Assembly (NCBI GenBank): GCA_900088475.1
Contig: FLMG01002747.1
Span: 53,581 to 65,312 of the forward strand
Direction: 5' to 3'
DNA length: 11,732 nucleotides
Origin: Hyphochytrium catenoides
Lineage: Eukaryota; Sar; Hyphochytriomycetes; Hyphochytriales; Hyphochytriaceae
This document shows positions 1 through 7,840 of the stretch, one piece after another (position 1 is the first letter of the stretch; every line of letters begins with the position of its first letter). Position numbers and translations under genes: made by a program. The notes beneath the pieces are model-generated. The model was not told the origin of the DNA. It did no database searches and was given only the letters and a program-made list of their open reading frames with translations.

Positions 1-1235
1 TTGACATCGAAAAGGTACTGACTTTCCGCGGCGTTGATGTCACCTCTTTGGCCAAGGGTGCTTCCTACGCCAGAGCTAGCAGTCTCATCTGCTTGGTTCT
101 GAGAGAGAGAAAGATGAAGGCTATAGTTATCATCCTCTTGTTCAGCATCTTCATCCTCTTTCGGTTCAGGTCCTGCCATATGGGAGAGATAAGGGAGGTC
201 TATTACGAAGTCGAACGGCACTAACATAAGTGACAGGACTGGAAGAGTAAGATTGGTAGTAAATGCCCTTCTGGGTCCAAGCGCAGCTACCTAATTTTTT
301 GTCACATACCAAGTTGCATTATAGATCGCCGCTTCAAGGCACGGCGGCTCTTTCTGACGCCAAATGACGACCGCTTTGTAGCCCTCCCATTTGTAGACTG
401 CTGTTGCACAGATTCGCTGTCGTGAATTGACTCTTCCGCATCGTGAGACTCCTAAAGCCAGAAGTTGTTAGGACTTGAGATAGCACTAGCATGGATATGG
501 AATTGTATTTACCGTGTAAGAGTATGTCTCCTCCAGGTACCCCACGGAGCCCTGAGGCATCTCCTCGCGGTCATGATCATAGAAGATTTGTTCATCTAGG
601 TCACAAGCGCCACGATAAGGGTCTCATAGTAAACTGGAGCAGCCAGGAAAGGTTCACACATACCCTCAGATTCATAGTCCTCTCGGTTGGACTGCAGGGA
701 GTTCATGAGGACTAATGACTTATTTGCGTTGCATGCGGGCGGTCGACGGTTTGGGGTGGACTAATCAGTGTTGTGGTATACCAAACGCTTCTGCAGAAAC
801 TATTTCAGCAGGCTTTCTATGAAGCACGCGAAGGCTTCCCTTACCAAAAAAGAAGCAGGATGCCATGTTCTGTCGTTTGCAGAGCCTTTTTCAATAGGCT
901 TCAATTTTCTCGCACTTCAGGATGACTGGAATGCGAGCATCGTCATACGTGGTCACAACACGCACTCTATCAGAAGAGCAAGCCGCACCAGCCATAATAA
1001 GAGAGGCAGCTACTGCCGACGCATAATCTCCACTTCTTTTCGTTTTTCCTCCATATCCAGCCCAGAAGCTGATTTCTGAAGCTCCGCTGGCCGATAATCT
1101 GCAGAGAGAAGACGCTGTTGCCGCAATTTCCATCACAGACACGACCAAATTGACTCTATTCTCTGTGTAAATGCTTCAGACAGGACCGTAAACGCTTTCA
1201 AGGTCGGAAATTCGGCCTCTGCAAAAAATCGCCAT
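1..1235 (-). CDS. Many-exon gene, 3' end beyond the left edge; acidic, largely disordered protein of unknown function
   Basis: No long ORF exists here, but minus-strand exons join in phase: about 1235-1194, 1114-1014, 914-845, 760-664, 595-513, 451-310 and 238 to the edge, giving about 257 residues so far. The last five are the best supported. Intron 844-761 starts GTAAGG. Intron 663-596 starts GTATGT and ends CTAG. Intron 512-452 starts GTAAAT, has a CCTAAC branch point and ends TTTAG. Intron 309-239 starts GTATGT and ends CTTCCAG. The first two introns (1193-1115 with GTTTAC, 1013-915 with GTAGCT) are weak guesses. The protein has a charged N-terminal stretch (EEKRKEVEIMRR), an acidic Tyr/Glu-rich middle (SEDEQIFYDHDREE, YLEETYSY), a basic patch (VRKSRRALKRRS), a short hydrophobic stretch (VLSLMLVPFDFVIDLPYL) and a second acidic tail (PKEDEDAEQEDD). 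I do not recognise a domain. The basic patch could be a nuclear localisation signal, which would fit an E2F-type promoter, but this is inference. Confidence 0.5.
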
Positions 1236-1246
1236 TATTGAAGCTC

Positions 1247-1262
1247 TTTTTCCCGCCAAATT
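1247..1262 (-). promoter_or_regulatory. E2F-type site upstream of the minus-strand gene
   Basis: The plus strand reads TTTTTCCCGCCAAATT, which contains the full canonical E2F/DP element TTTCCCGCCAAA (TTTGGCGGGAAA on the other strand). It ends about 12 bases upstream of the proposed ATG at 1235, so it would sit in the 5' leader or core promoter of the minus-strand gene. E2F elements control S-phase and DNA-replication genes in animals, plants, algae and some early-branching fungi. Dikaryan fungi use MBF/SBF instead. A chance match cannot be excluded, since it is a single site. Confidence 0.4.
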
Positions 1263-2128
1263 GTGGTAGCTGAGATACACGCTTTCTTAAGTGCGTCGTA
1301 CACGTTATGTGAAGTATGTGTTGCAGTACAACGGGAAACAGTTCACTTCATCCGTTTCGTCTCGGGACATCAGCCATCACCACGGCACGTCTTCACCTAC
1401 TCCTTCATCATCATCTTCTGTCATAATAGTGGAGGTTGCCACCGGCCTCCAGCAGATCCGGGCCATTGGAAAGAGGAGGCGCTGTGCAGATGCTTTGTCA
1501 CCACCACATCAGCCTTCTTGTCGCTGCTCATCGAGTTGTTGTCTGTGGTCTTGGTTGTTGCCAACAAGTAGTAGTGTGTCCTCCCAGAGCAACAGGGTAG
1601 AGAAGAATCATACTTCTTTCCTCCACTTCTTCTGCTCAAGCCTCTTCTTCTGCTCAAGCCTCACCAATACCCGCATACTCCTCCCTCATCCTGCAATCAT
1701 TTGTTACTGCGGCTTTTGTCGCCTGGTCCTCCACGGGCCCTCGCCGGACGTGTGGTCTCCTCACGCTCCCGATGCCTGCGTCAACCGACTTGTTCTATCA
1801 TTCGTGATTACCGTTCCTGTTTGTTACTAGTAGTGCATCCAACAGCAATGCGCCCTGCTTCCAGACTTTAACCTCGGACAGAGGTGGCACAACGTGGCCG
1901 ACCAAATGCTGTAGCTGAAGGCTAGGCATTGGCTCGTATGCATGAGGTTGCAAAAGTATAGTCTATATTAGGCCGACCACTATGTTGGAAGGAGTTCAGT
2001 GAAAGCATGGAACATCATTGGAACGTGCGAATAAAGGCGGATGATAGTATTCCGTCCTAGTATCAACAGAAGAGCTACGTGGTGACGACAAATGGTTCTC
2101 CTCTCTTGAGCGGCAGCAACAATCACAG
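1263..2128. other. Intergenic region between divergent genes
   Basis: No convincing gene is seen. Open frames on both strands here are rich in Ser, Cys and His and lack family features. A short minus-strand ORF (1676-1608, 22 residues, twice RLEQKK) ends at a GTATGA that could be a donor, so an unrecognised small exon is possible. Immediately before the copy 1 gene there is an AT-rich stretch (GTCTATATTA at 1960-1969) that could serve as its TATA element, but spacing to the ATG at 2129 is long. Confidence 0.4.
1626..1661. repeat. Perfect 18-bp tandem duplication
   Basis: CTTCTTCTGCTCAAGCCT occurs twice in direct succession (1626-1643 and 1644-1661) with no mismatch. The length is a multiple of three, and on the minus strand the unit encodes a six-residue repeat (RLEQKK) in the short ORF at 1676-1608. 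It is either a recent slippage event in non-coding DNA or part of a small charged coding exon. Confidence 0.8.
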
Positions 2129-3460
2129 ATGTCCCAAGATAGTGAGGACCAACCCCTTCCCTGCAACGGGTCAAGTCATCCCAGGATGAAACCTTCAGCG
2201 ACAGAGGAGCAGCCCTTAGGCTTCAGTCAGTTCTCAGCATTACGTTCAGGTCAGGTGGTCAGGAATAATAAGGGATCAAGTGAATCAACGCCCAGAACGA
2301 AGGCACGATTTTGGAGGTTGTCATTCCTCGGCAGTGCTTTCAAGTCTATATCGTTTTGGGCCTCATTGCTCAATCTTTTAGGCTCGGTGGGATATATTGC
2401 AGCAGATTTTGCTCGAGGATATATTGGAGAGCATGCCGCCTTCTCTGGTGCACTTTATATAGTCCTCGGCTTTAGCTTCCTCTTTGATGCAGTTCTTTAC
2501 TTGCTCAGCTGGTACCCAGCATGGCCAGAAAGACTTTATCCGGACTTTGCAGCAGAGGCTATCAACATTCTAGGCAGCTGCATATATGCATCGACGTCTA
2601 TCATGTACCTTAAAGAGTACAATCCTAACGAGAAGTTCGTGCTTATCGACGCAGTCATAATCTTGGAGTACATCGCAGCCGTTCTTTTTCTGTTTGATTC
2701 TCTTCTCTATGGCGTGCCCTGGTTCAGAGAGGCATGGCAACCATTCGTCGAACAGAGAAAGCTCGTGATAGAAAGGAAGAAGGAGAACAAGGAACGGGAG
2801 GAAGTGCCACTGCCTACTGCCACTTCCAGCAGTAGTCAAATAGAGAAGAGCGGCAGCAATAGAGGCATGCATCAACAACGTGCCATCACTGCTGCCCCGC
2901 AGAAAAAAGACATGGAGACTTGTATGGGTGGTGGGCATACGAGCAATGGACTAGTTGCTATTATTATGGCCTCAATTTGCAGCATAGGATTCTGGGAGAA
3001 TGCACTGAACGTGCTCCCGTCACTTCTCTACGTCACCGGCGGCACTCTGGGTGTGTTCGTGCAGTTTTTTGAGGAGAAGGAGCTAGGTAAGTTTGTCGTC
3101 AACCAGAACATCTCTTGCCCTCAGGCCGCCAACTTGGAGCATTTTACCGCTTTTCTACGGAGCCAGAAGATCTACTATAAGGACGTCCGAGTGCCAGAAA
3201 GGTCACTATTTTGCAGGGGAGGAGAACTGCATATTGACTTGTTGAGATTAGATCATAAGGATATGAAGACCCTAGGGATCACCAACCCCAAGGTTGGGTT
3301 TGCGAGAGCCCTTCGTCTGGCTTCTCAGGTCTATGTGGTTGGTGACGTGCTGTGGTTCCTGGACGCGTTGATCTCCATGTTCTGCTGGTTCCGGAGCGTA
3401 CGCAACTTATTTAAGGATAAGAAGGTCAAAGAAGGAAGCATAGCTAGTGAGGAAGCATGA
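2129..3460 (+). CDS. Polytopic membrane protein with three two-helix hairpins and a SAM-like insert (tandem family, copy 1)
   Basis: An uninterrupted 443-codon frame. The first in-frame ATG (2129) gives a soluble polar N-terminus of about 70 residues. There are about six membrane helices in three paired units: helices near 73-95 and 103-128, 140-161 and 170-198, 284-312 and 400-422. The first helix of each unit carries a conserved Asn (N82, N146, N294) in the pattern (A/L)xNxLxSxxY. The second carries a conserved Asp (D120, D190, D412) in FLFDAVLY, FLFDSLLY and WFLDALIS. Between units 2 and 3 lies a polar basic loop (about 205-270). Between the last two helices is an insert of about 85 residues whose end (HIDLLRLDHKDMKTLGI, then a basic helix) resembles the second half of a SAM domain. 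There is no signal peptide, and the product is probably an internal or plasma-membrane protein. I do not recognise a named family; a distant link to YrhK-like two-helix domains is a guess. It has two paralogues downstream on the same strand. Confidence 0.85.
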   Translation: MSQDSEDQPLPCNGSSHPRMKPSATEEQPLGFSQFSALRSGQVVRNNKGSSESTPRTKARFWRLSFLGSAFKSISFWASLLNLLGSVGYIAADFARGYIGEHAAFSGALYIVLGFSFLFDAVLYLLSWYPAWPERLYPDFAAEAINILGSCIYASTSIMYLKEYNPNEKFVLIDAVIILEYIAAVLFLFDSLLYGVPWFREAWQPFVEQRKLVIERKKENKEREEVPLPTATSSSSQIEKSGSNRGMHQQRAITAAPQKKDMETCMGGGHTSNGLVAIIMASICSIGFWENALNVLPSLLYVTGGTLGVFVQFFEEKELGKFVVNQNISCPQAANLEHFTAFLRSQKIYYKDVRVPERSLFCRGGELHIDLLRLDHKDMKTLGITNPKVGFARALRLASQVYVVGDVLWFLDALISMFCWFRSVRNLFKDKKVKEGSIASEEA

Positions 3461-3800
3461 TGGAGCCTACAATGCTCTATTAGCTTGGTAGAAGAGGTGT
3501 GATAGCCGCAAAGTAAAAGAAGGAAGGTGGCCTCGCAATCGTTCTTTGGATGCGACAATAACGAAAGACGCCTGTCCATCCCTGACTTCTTGTCGTGGTA
3601 GAGTGCCTGTACTTAGAGATGGCTAGTTATGAGACTGTTATATTGTCCTATTTGTGGTGCCTCTCTTGATAGTGTACTGACTTCTATTGTTCCTGCTACT
3701 ACGCTACTAGGGTGAGCCTCCAACGCTACTCTTCATTCGCTGAGTTCTCTCTGTTCCCACTCTTCTACCATCTTCCTTTCTAGCGCTGCGGGGCGCGAGA
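3461..3800. other. 3' flank of copy 1; nothing recognised
   Basis: No gene, repeat or canonical AATAAA signal is seen. The stretch is of mixed composition and is not part of the paralogous duplication as far as I can align it by eye. Confidence 0.4.
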
Positions 3801-3810
3801 ATACTCCTGC

Positions 3811-3820
3811 CTATAAAGCC
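3811..3820 (+). promoter_or_regulatory. Possible TATA box
   Basis: CTATAAAGCC lies about 50 bases before an ATG at 3867 and about 100 before one at 3913, a normal spacing for a plus-strand core promoter. It is the main reason to think a transcription unit starts in this gap between copies 1 and 2. Confidence 0.3.
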
Positions 3821-3912
3821 CTGGCCAGAAGAGTGAGAGCAAAAGTGACTGGAGCTTCTCCTCATCATGATCAGCGCCGCCACTGAAGGAGAAGCGAGAC
3901 AGTAGTAGAGAA

Positions 3913-4941
3913 ATGAAGGTAAAAGAGATTGGGAAGCTAATAAATCAAGTCTTTAGTATCGCTGAGCACAATGATGATGTCCAGGAAGGTCAACCGATCA
4001 GCCCTGACCTGCTGCCATCACTGCCCCTCTTCCTTCAAAAACTAAACTAGGATTCTTCTTCCTTCTCCAACATTAATAGTGAGGCAGGAGGAGGAGGAGA
4101 ACGCGTTGAAGAGTCAACCAGAGCTTTGTAGCTTCTCGTCTCCTCTTCACCTTTCTTCGTCTTCTCCTTCTTCTTCTTCTCTTCCCGCCTCTTTCTTCTT
4201 CTTCTTCATCCACTTCTTCTTAGTAGTAGTAGAGCTAGCAAGGCCAGCTGTAAGGCCTTAGTAGTTTTCCTAGTAATAAAAGAATGGAGAAGGAATCGAT
4301 ATTCTCTCGTCCGTTACAGGCCGGGCTGATGCCTGGACCGTTAGCGGCTCTCCACAGGAATGTAGGGATGGATCTCCTTGGAAACTTCAAGTGACCCATC
4401 GCCTGGCACCTTCTTCCCACGCTGTCGCTCCACTAGCAGCAGGGAAGGAAGGACCCGACTGGAAACAGTCACCGACAGATGAGAGAGAGACAGAGCGAAG
4501 AGAGAGAGAGTGAGAGAGTGGACGAGAAGAGAAAGAGAGGAACAGAGAGTGTGAGAGAGAGAGGAAGAGAAAGTGTGAGAGAGAGAGGAACAGAGAAAGA
4601 CAGGGGAAGAGAGGAAGGGAGAGAGAGAGGAGACAGAGCCAGAGAGAAGACACATGAGAGAACACAGAGCAACAAAGAGAGAGAGAAAGGGCTGAGTGGT
4701 GCACAGACACAGCAGCGGTTGGCAGGCAGGTTAACCAACAGTCTCATAGAGAGGTACAAGAGAAAGGCTGATCCTTCTTAGAAAAAGTCCGTCAATTTCC
4801 AGTGGTCGTAGAGGCTAATAACTAAGAAAAGGAGCAGAACATGATTCCGTTGACACCTCAGCACACCGCCTGCTGGATCTCAGGCAGCTAATCGCCTTCT
4901 CCTCAACCATGAGAATGGCTCTTGAAGAGGGAGGTAACTGA
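3913..4941 (+). CDS. Possible spliced gene built of short exon-like open stretches; unrecognised
   Basis: Several short plus-strand stretches have protein-like, non-repetitive translations. They are 3913-4050 (ATG start, 45 residues, beginning MKVKEIGKLINQVF and containing SPDLLPSLPLFLQKLN); 4284-4394 (ATG start, 36 residues, containing SIFSRPLQAGLMPGPLAAL); and 4822-4941 (open, containing AHRLLDLRQLIAFSSTM). The second could splice by an intron at 4391-4442 (GTGACC to GCAG) into a short tail ending at a TGA near 4486. The third is preceded by a CTAATAACTAAG stretch that looks like a branch point plus acceptor, and ends at a possible GTAACT donor. I could not join all three in phase with strong splice signals. 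They may be exons of one gene, of several small genes, or chance frames. No family is recognised. Confidence 0.25.
4479..4690. repeat. (GA)-rich low-complexity tract
   Basis: Imperfect GAGAGA/GACAGA runs with AGGAACAGAG and GTGAGAGAGAG motifs repeated. Open frames through it encode Arg/Glu-rich (plus) or Leu/Ser-rich (minus) low-complexity sequence. The end of the plus-strand frame, to 4781, turns non-repetitive (for example GAQTQQRLAGRLTNSLIER), so part of it may be transcribed, but the tract itself is best treated as simple repeat. Confidence 0.8.
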
Positions 4942-5315
4942 TTATAATGATGGACTGTGGTGCATCTCGGCAGTAAAGAAGTAGTAGCGAGCCCAGCCAC
5001 CCACACAAGCAGAAAGTGAGGCCACCATAGGATGGTGAGGACGCTTTGATAGAGATGATAACGTTGTTTTGTCTAGATGTCTCTTACTTCTCTTTGTTCC
5101 CGCTTTCTCCTCCAGTATGAAAAGTTACCAGGCCCTTTTTGCTAGTCCTGCGCCGCCGTTGTGCAGAAGTAGTAGAAGTTAGAGCACAGGGTCGCACGCT
5201 GATGAGAAACACTGACAGCGTCATGTCCAGACAGAATTGAGCATTAGTTGTCCTGCTCCTCATCACGCGACGGTCGTTATCACCCTGTCATAATGGACAA
5301 ACGCCGAGATCTACA
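4942..5315. other. 5' flank of copy 2; nothing recognised
   Basis: No clear gene. There is a pyrimidine-rich stretch ending in CAG (TTCTCCTCCAG, near 5105-5116) that could be an acceptor for an untranslated leader of the downstream gene. No TATA box is evident. Confidence 0.3.
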
Positions 5316-6659
5316 ATGCGGGTAGGCCATCGCCGGAAGACCGAGGCCGAGGTCTGCTGGTCCTTCCAGAAGCTTGGGACCTTGGCCTTCTGGAACTCGC
5401 TTCTCAATGTTCTGGGTTCAGCAGGTTATGTGGCCCAGTGGGCGGCCATATTTATGGTCAATGAAGAGGAAGTCTTCGGCTATTCCCAAAGATTCATTAC
5501 GCTGGTGCTGGCTTTCATTGTCTTGGTTGACTCACTTCTATCTCTCTCCCTCTCACTCCGGGGCCCAGCTGGCCCACAGCCTTTCTTCCCTGACCTTGCT
5601 GCCGCGCTTCTAAACGTCGTCGGGAGTATTATCTATGGCGTAACGGCGGTTATGACAGACGAGGGATATATTCTTCTACTAGAGTACATCGCTGCGCTTA
5701 TCTTTCTGATAGACTCAGTCCTATACTGCATGCCTTGGTATGAGGACGCTGGAAAGAAGATAGACAGTGGAGAGAAGAAAAGAAGGAGCTCTTCCTCTCC
5801 TCTCAGTATCCGACGTCATCATGGTGATATTCACAAGACTGGCAAGAGAAAGAAAGAGCAAGCATGGGAATGGAAGACTCTGTTGTCTTCCTTAACCTCC
5901 TTTCCCTTTCTTCGAATCCTGGCGTCTGAAGCATTGTCTCTTGAGTTCTGGGAGCATGCGCTAAATATTCTTCCTTCCTTACTCTACGTTTTAGCGGGCA
6001 CGTTGGGACTTTGGCTCTTCGTGCTTCAAAGAGGTCAGGATTTTTATCTCTGGTATCTTCTAAATTATCGATGCACCTCGCGAGGGAGGCCTAGAAACCG
6101 GCTTTCTCTCTCTGCCCTCGTCCAAGGAGCTGGAGAAGGGAGAGAGAAGGGGTCTCGCCGTCAACGTTGCTTCTTCTCCAGAGGAGAGAAGACGGTCACC
6201 AACGTCATACTTTACGCAGAGACACTTCAAGCACTGAATCTATGGGTCTACGTCCTGGCAGATACACTCTGGCTTTTAGATGCTTTTCTTATAATGCAGT
6301 CGAGTATCCAAAGTGCAAGAGAGGAAGAGAGAGAAGTAGGTAAGAGGCGAGGGCAAGTCGAGAGGAAGAAAGAACCAACGGATGGCAGTCTGAAGGCAGA
6401 TACTCTACATCTCTTTCCGATAGCGCTTGACAGCCAACAGAGGGATGGGAAAGAAGATTTTCGCCTCTCTCTCTCTCTCTTCCATCATGAAGAAGACAAT
6501 ACCGTGGCGGCTAGAACTCGAAAGAGACCAGTGCAGCAAGCACCTGAGCTCTCTCGCTCTTCTTGGCCAAGATATGAGACCGTTGGGGCCCCTTCCCTCC
6601 CTATCCCTTATCAACCCCAGGGCACTCTGGCTTTATCACCTCCTTCTCTATTCACCTGA
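5316..6659 (+). CDS. Polytopic membrane protein with three two-helix hairpins (tandem family, copy 2)
   Basis: An uninterrupted 447-codon frame, paralogous to the gene at 2129 along the whole membrane part. The ATG at 5316 gives a short N-terminus (about 20 residues, against about 70 in copy 1); an upstream exon could add more. Unit 1 spans about residues 22-82, unit 2 about 93-143, and unit 3 is split between about 209-238 and 306-328. The Asn of each first helix (N31, N100, N217) and the Asp of each second helix (D72, D133, D322) are all kept. The best conserved block is LEYIAALIFLIDSVLY, which closely matches copy 1. The insert in unit 3 is different: the SAM-like end seen in copy 1 is absent, replaced by basic, Ser-rich sequence. 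The C-terminal tail of about 115 residues is polar and low in complexity. Ser-Leu repeats (LSLSLSL near 76-82 and again near 383-389) are encoded by CT runs, so repeat expansion has entered the coding sequence. It may carry a partly mis-called intron in the insert. Confidence 0.8.
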   Translation: MRVGHRRKTEAEVCWSFQKLGTLAFWNSLLNVLGSAGYVAQWAAIFMVNEEEVFGYSQRFITLVLAFIVLVDSLLSLSLSLRGPAGPQPFFPDLAAALLNVVGSIIYGVTAVMTDEGYILLLEYIAALIFLIDSVLYCMPWYEDAGKKIDSGEKKRRSSSSPLSIRRHHGDIHKTGKRKKEQAWEWKTLLSSLTSFPFLRILASEALSLEFWEHALNILPSLLYVLAGTLGLWLFVLQRGQDFYLWYLLNYRCTSRGRPRNRLSLSALVQGAGEGREKGSRRQRCFFSRGEKTVTNVILYAETLQALNLWVYVLADTLWLLDAFLIMQSSIQSAREEEREVGKRRGQVERKKEPTDGSLKADTLHLFPIALDSQQRDGKEDFRLSLSLFHHEEDNTVAARTRKRPVQQAPELSRSSWPRYETVGAPSLPIPYQPQGTLALSPPSLFT

Positions 6660-7080
6660 ACGCTTACTGACTGGGAGGGCGCCTTCCCCTTAACGATCAT
6701 GGACGTAGGATAGGTCGAATGCAAAATTTTCTTCCTTGACCTCCGAGCTACGTATGGCCTACCAAGCGTCGAACACGGGAAAGAACGCATGCAAGGACGG
6801 CTCTCCCTCTGTCGCATCGCTTCCTCTCTTTCTATCCTCTTGCTTCTTTGTTTATTATTGAATCTCTGTTTCTCTTTAACGAGGGCCCAGCTAAGTTCCT
6901 AGCAATCAGCTGTCCGAAGCTTAGTAAATCCTGTCTTCCCTGCTATAAAATATATAAACCTCGTGTATCTTGGTCTTCTCGCTGTACCTCTCTCTCTCCG
7001 ATCGTTTAGTTCGTTTTCCCTTACTCTGTTTGACGCTATTGTCTCTTCTTGCCAAGTCTCGCTCTTGTCTATTCTTGCCA
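6660..7080 (+). promoter_or_regulatory. Promoter region with strong TATA box before the copy 3 leader
   Basis: GCTATAAAATATATAAACC at 6942-6960 is the most AT-rich core-promoter-like element in the window. It is followed directly by pyrimidine-rich DNA, typical of an initiator and leader in this locus. The next plus-strand coding similarity is copy 3, which starts near 7841, so a long or spliced 5' leader would be needed. Nothing else is recognised between the copy 2 stop and this element. Confidence 0.4.
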
Positions 7081-7239
7081 AGTCTCTCTCTTCTCTCTCA
7101 GTCTCTCTCTTCTGTCTCGGTCTCTCTCTTCTCTCTCAGTCTCTCTCTTCTCTCTCGATCTCTCTCTTCTCTCTCAGTCTCTCTCTTCTCTCTCGGTCTC
7201 TCTCTTCTCTCTCAGTCTCTCTCTTCTCTCTCGGTCTCT
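7081..7239. repeat. 19-bp pyrimidine minisatellite, about eight copies
   Basis: The unit AGTCTCTCTCTTCTCTCTC repeats head to tail at 7081, 7100, 7119, 7138, 7157, 7176, 7195 and 7214, then a partial copy. The first two bases vary in the order AG, AG, GG, AG, GA, AG, GG, AG, GG, so much of the array has a 38-bp higher-order period. One unit has a T-to-G change (TTCTGTCTC). Because 19 is not a multiple of three, all three plus frames stay open with Ser/Leu repeats, so the ORFs here are artefacts. Confidence 0.9.
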
Positions 7240-7840
7240 TGTATGATATCTGCTTTGCTGCGCTTCCGCGTCTCTCTTTCCTCTTCTCACTCCCTGCTTT
7301 CTATCCCCTAATCTCTCTCTGTCTTCATCTGCTCTCTTCTCTCCCCTCTCAGGTGGGGAAGGTACGGCAGCTCTAAACCAGGGAAAGGCACGCCATCTGA
7401 TTCTCCAGCATCCGTTACTGAAGTGACCGCTAACGTGCGGCTCCTCGCTTCTCAAGGCTCCGCCTCAAGCTTCGTCTACTATCAATCTCTCCTCTCTTCT
7501 CCTACTTCTTTTAGCCCCTCTTAGCTCTTCTATTTGGCTCACTGTCTCTCTCTCTCTTTTCTCTCTCCGTCGCCTCTCTCTGTCCTCTTCCTAGTCTGTC
7601 CTCTCTCTCCCTCCTTATGTCTGCCTGCCTCTCTCTCTCTCCTCACTCTCTCTCCACTCTGTCTCTCTCCTTCTCTCACTCTCTCGGCCCCACATATCTC
7701 TTTACTCCTTCTTCTAGGGAGTGCCACCTTCACTCCTCGGTCCTCCGTTTCCTCTCTTGTCTTTGGCTTCAAATATTGATATTCCCGCATTCCCTTCTTC
7801 CCCGCGATATTAGGGACCGCATGATCTCTTCGAGTTGCTG
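7240..7840. other. CT-rich leader or intron region upstream of copy 3
   Basis: Pyrimidine-rich throughout, with a good acceptor-like end at about 7340-7351 (CTCTCCCCTCTCAG) followed by a short balanced stretch (7352-7480), then more CT repeats to about 7690. The balanced stretch could be a small exon, but I see no protein-like frame. No gene is called. Confidence 0.35.

Noticed and set aside
291-309. A 19-base intron (GTATGT to TTAG) in the left-edge gene
   Set aside because: Far shorter than the other introns, and the frame it opens ends soon after. The same donor joined to the CTTCCAG acceptor at 239 gives a 71-base intron and a frame open to the window edge.
891-1148. 85-residue minus-strand ORF
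   Set aside because: It begins at TTG. Part of it overlaps proposed exon 2 of the minus gene in another frame, which joins better to downstream exons; an alternative splice use of this frame cannot be fully excluded.
1291-1830. 179-residue plus-strand ORF
   Set aside because: It starts at GTG, is dominated by Ser and Cys from CT-rich DNA, and has no domain-like or conserved pattern.
2570-2938. 122-residue minus-strand ORF inside copy 1
   Set aside because: Antisense shadow of a conserved membrane protein gene.
4341-4759. Three overlapping minus-strand Ser/Leu-rich ORFs that look like membrane proteins
   Set aside because: They are read from the reverse of a GA simple repeat; hydrophobicity comes only from Leu in CT runs.
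6963-7376. Three overlapping plus-strand ORFs of Ser-Leu repeats
   Set aside because: They arise because a 19-bp pyrimidine repeat keeps every frame open; they start at non-ATG codons and have no other sequence features.
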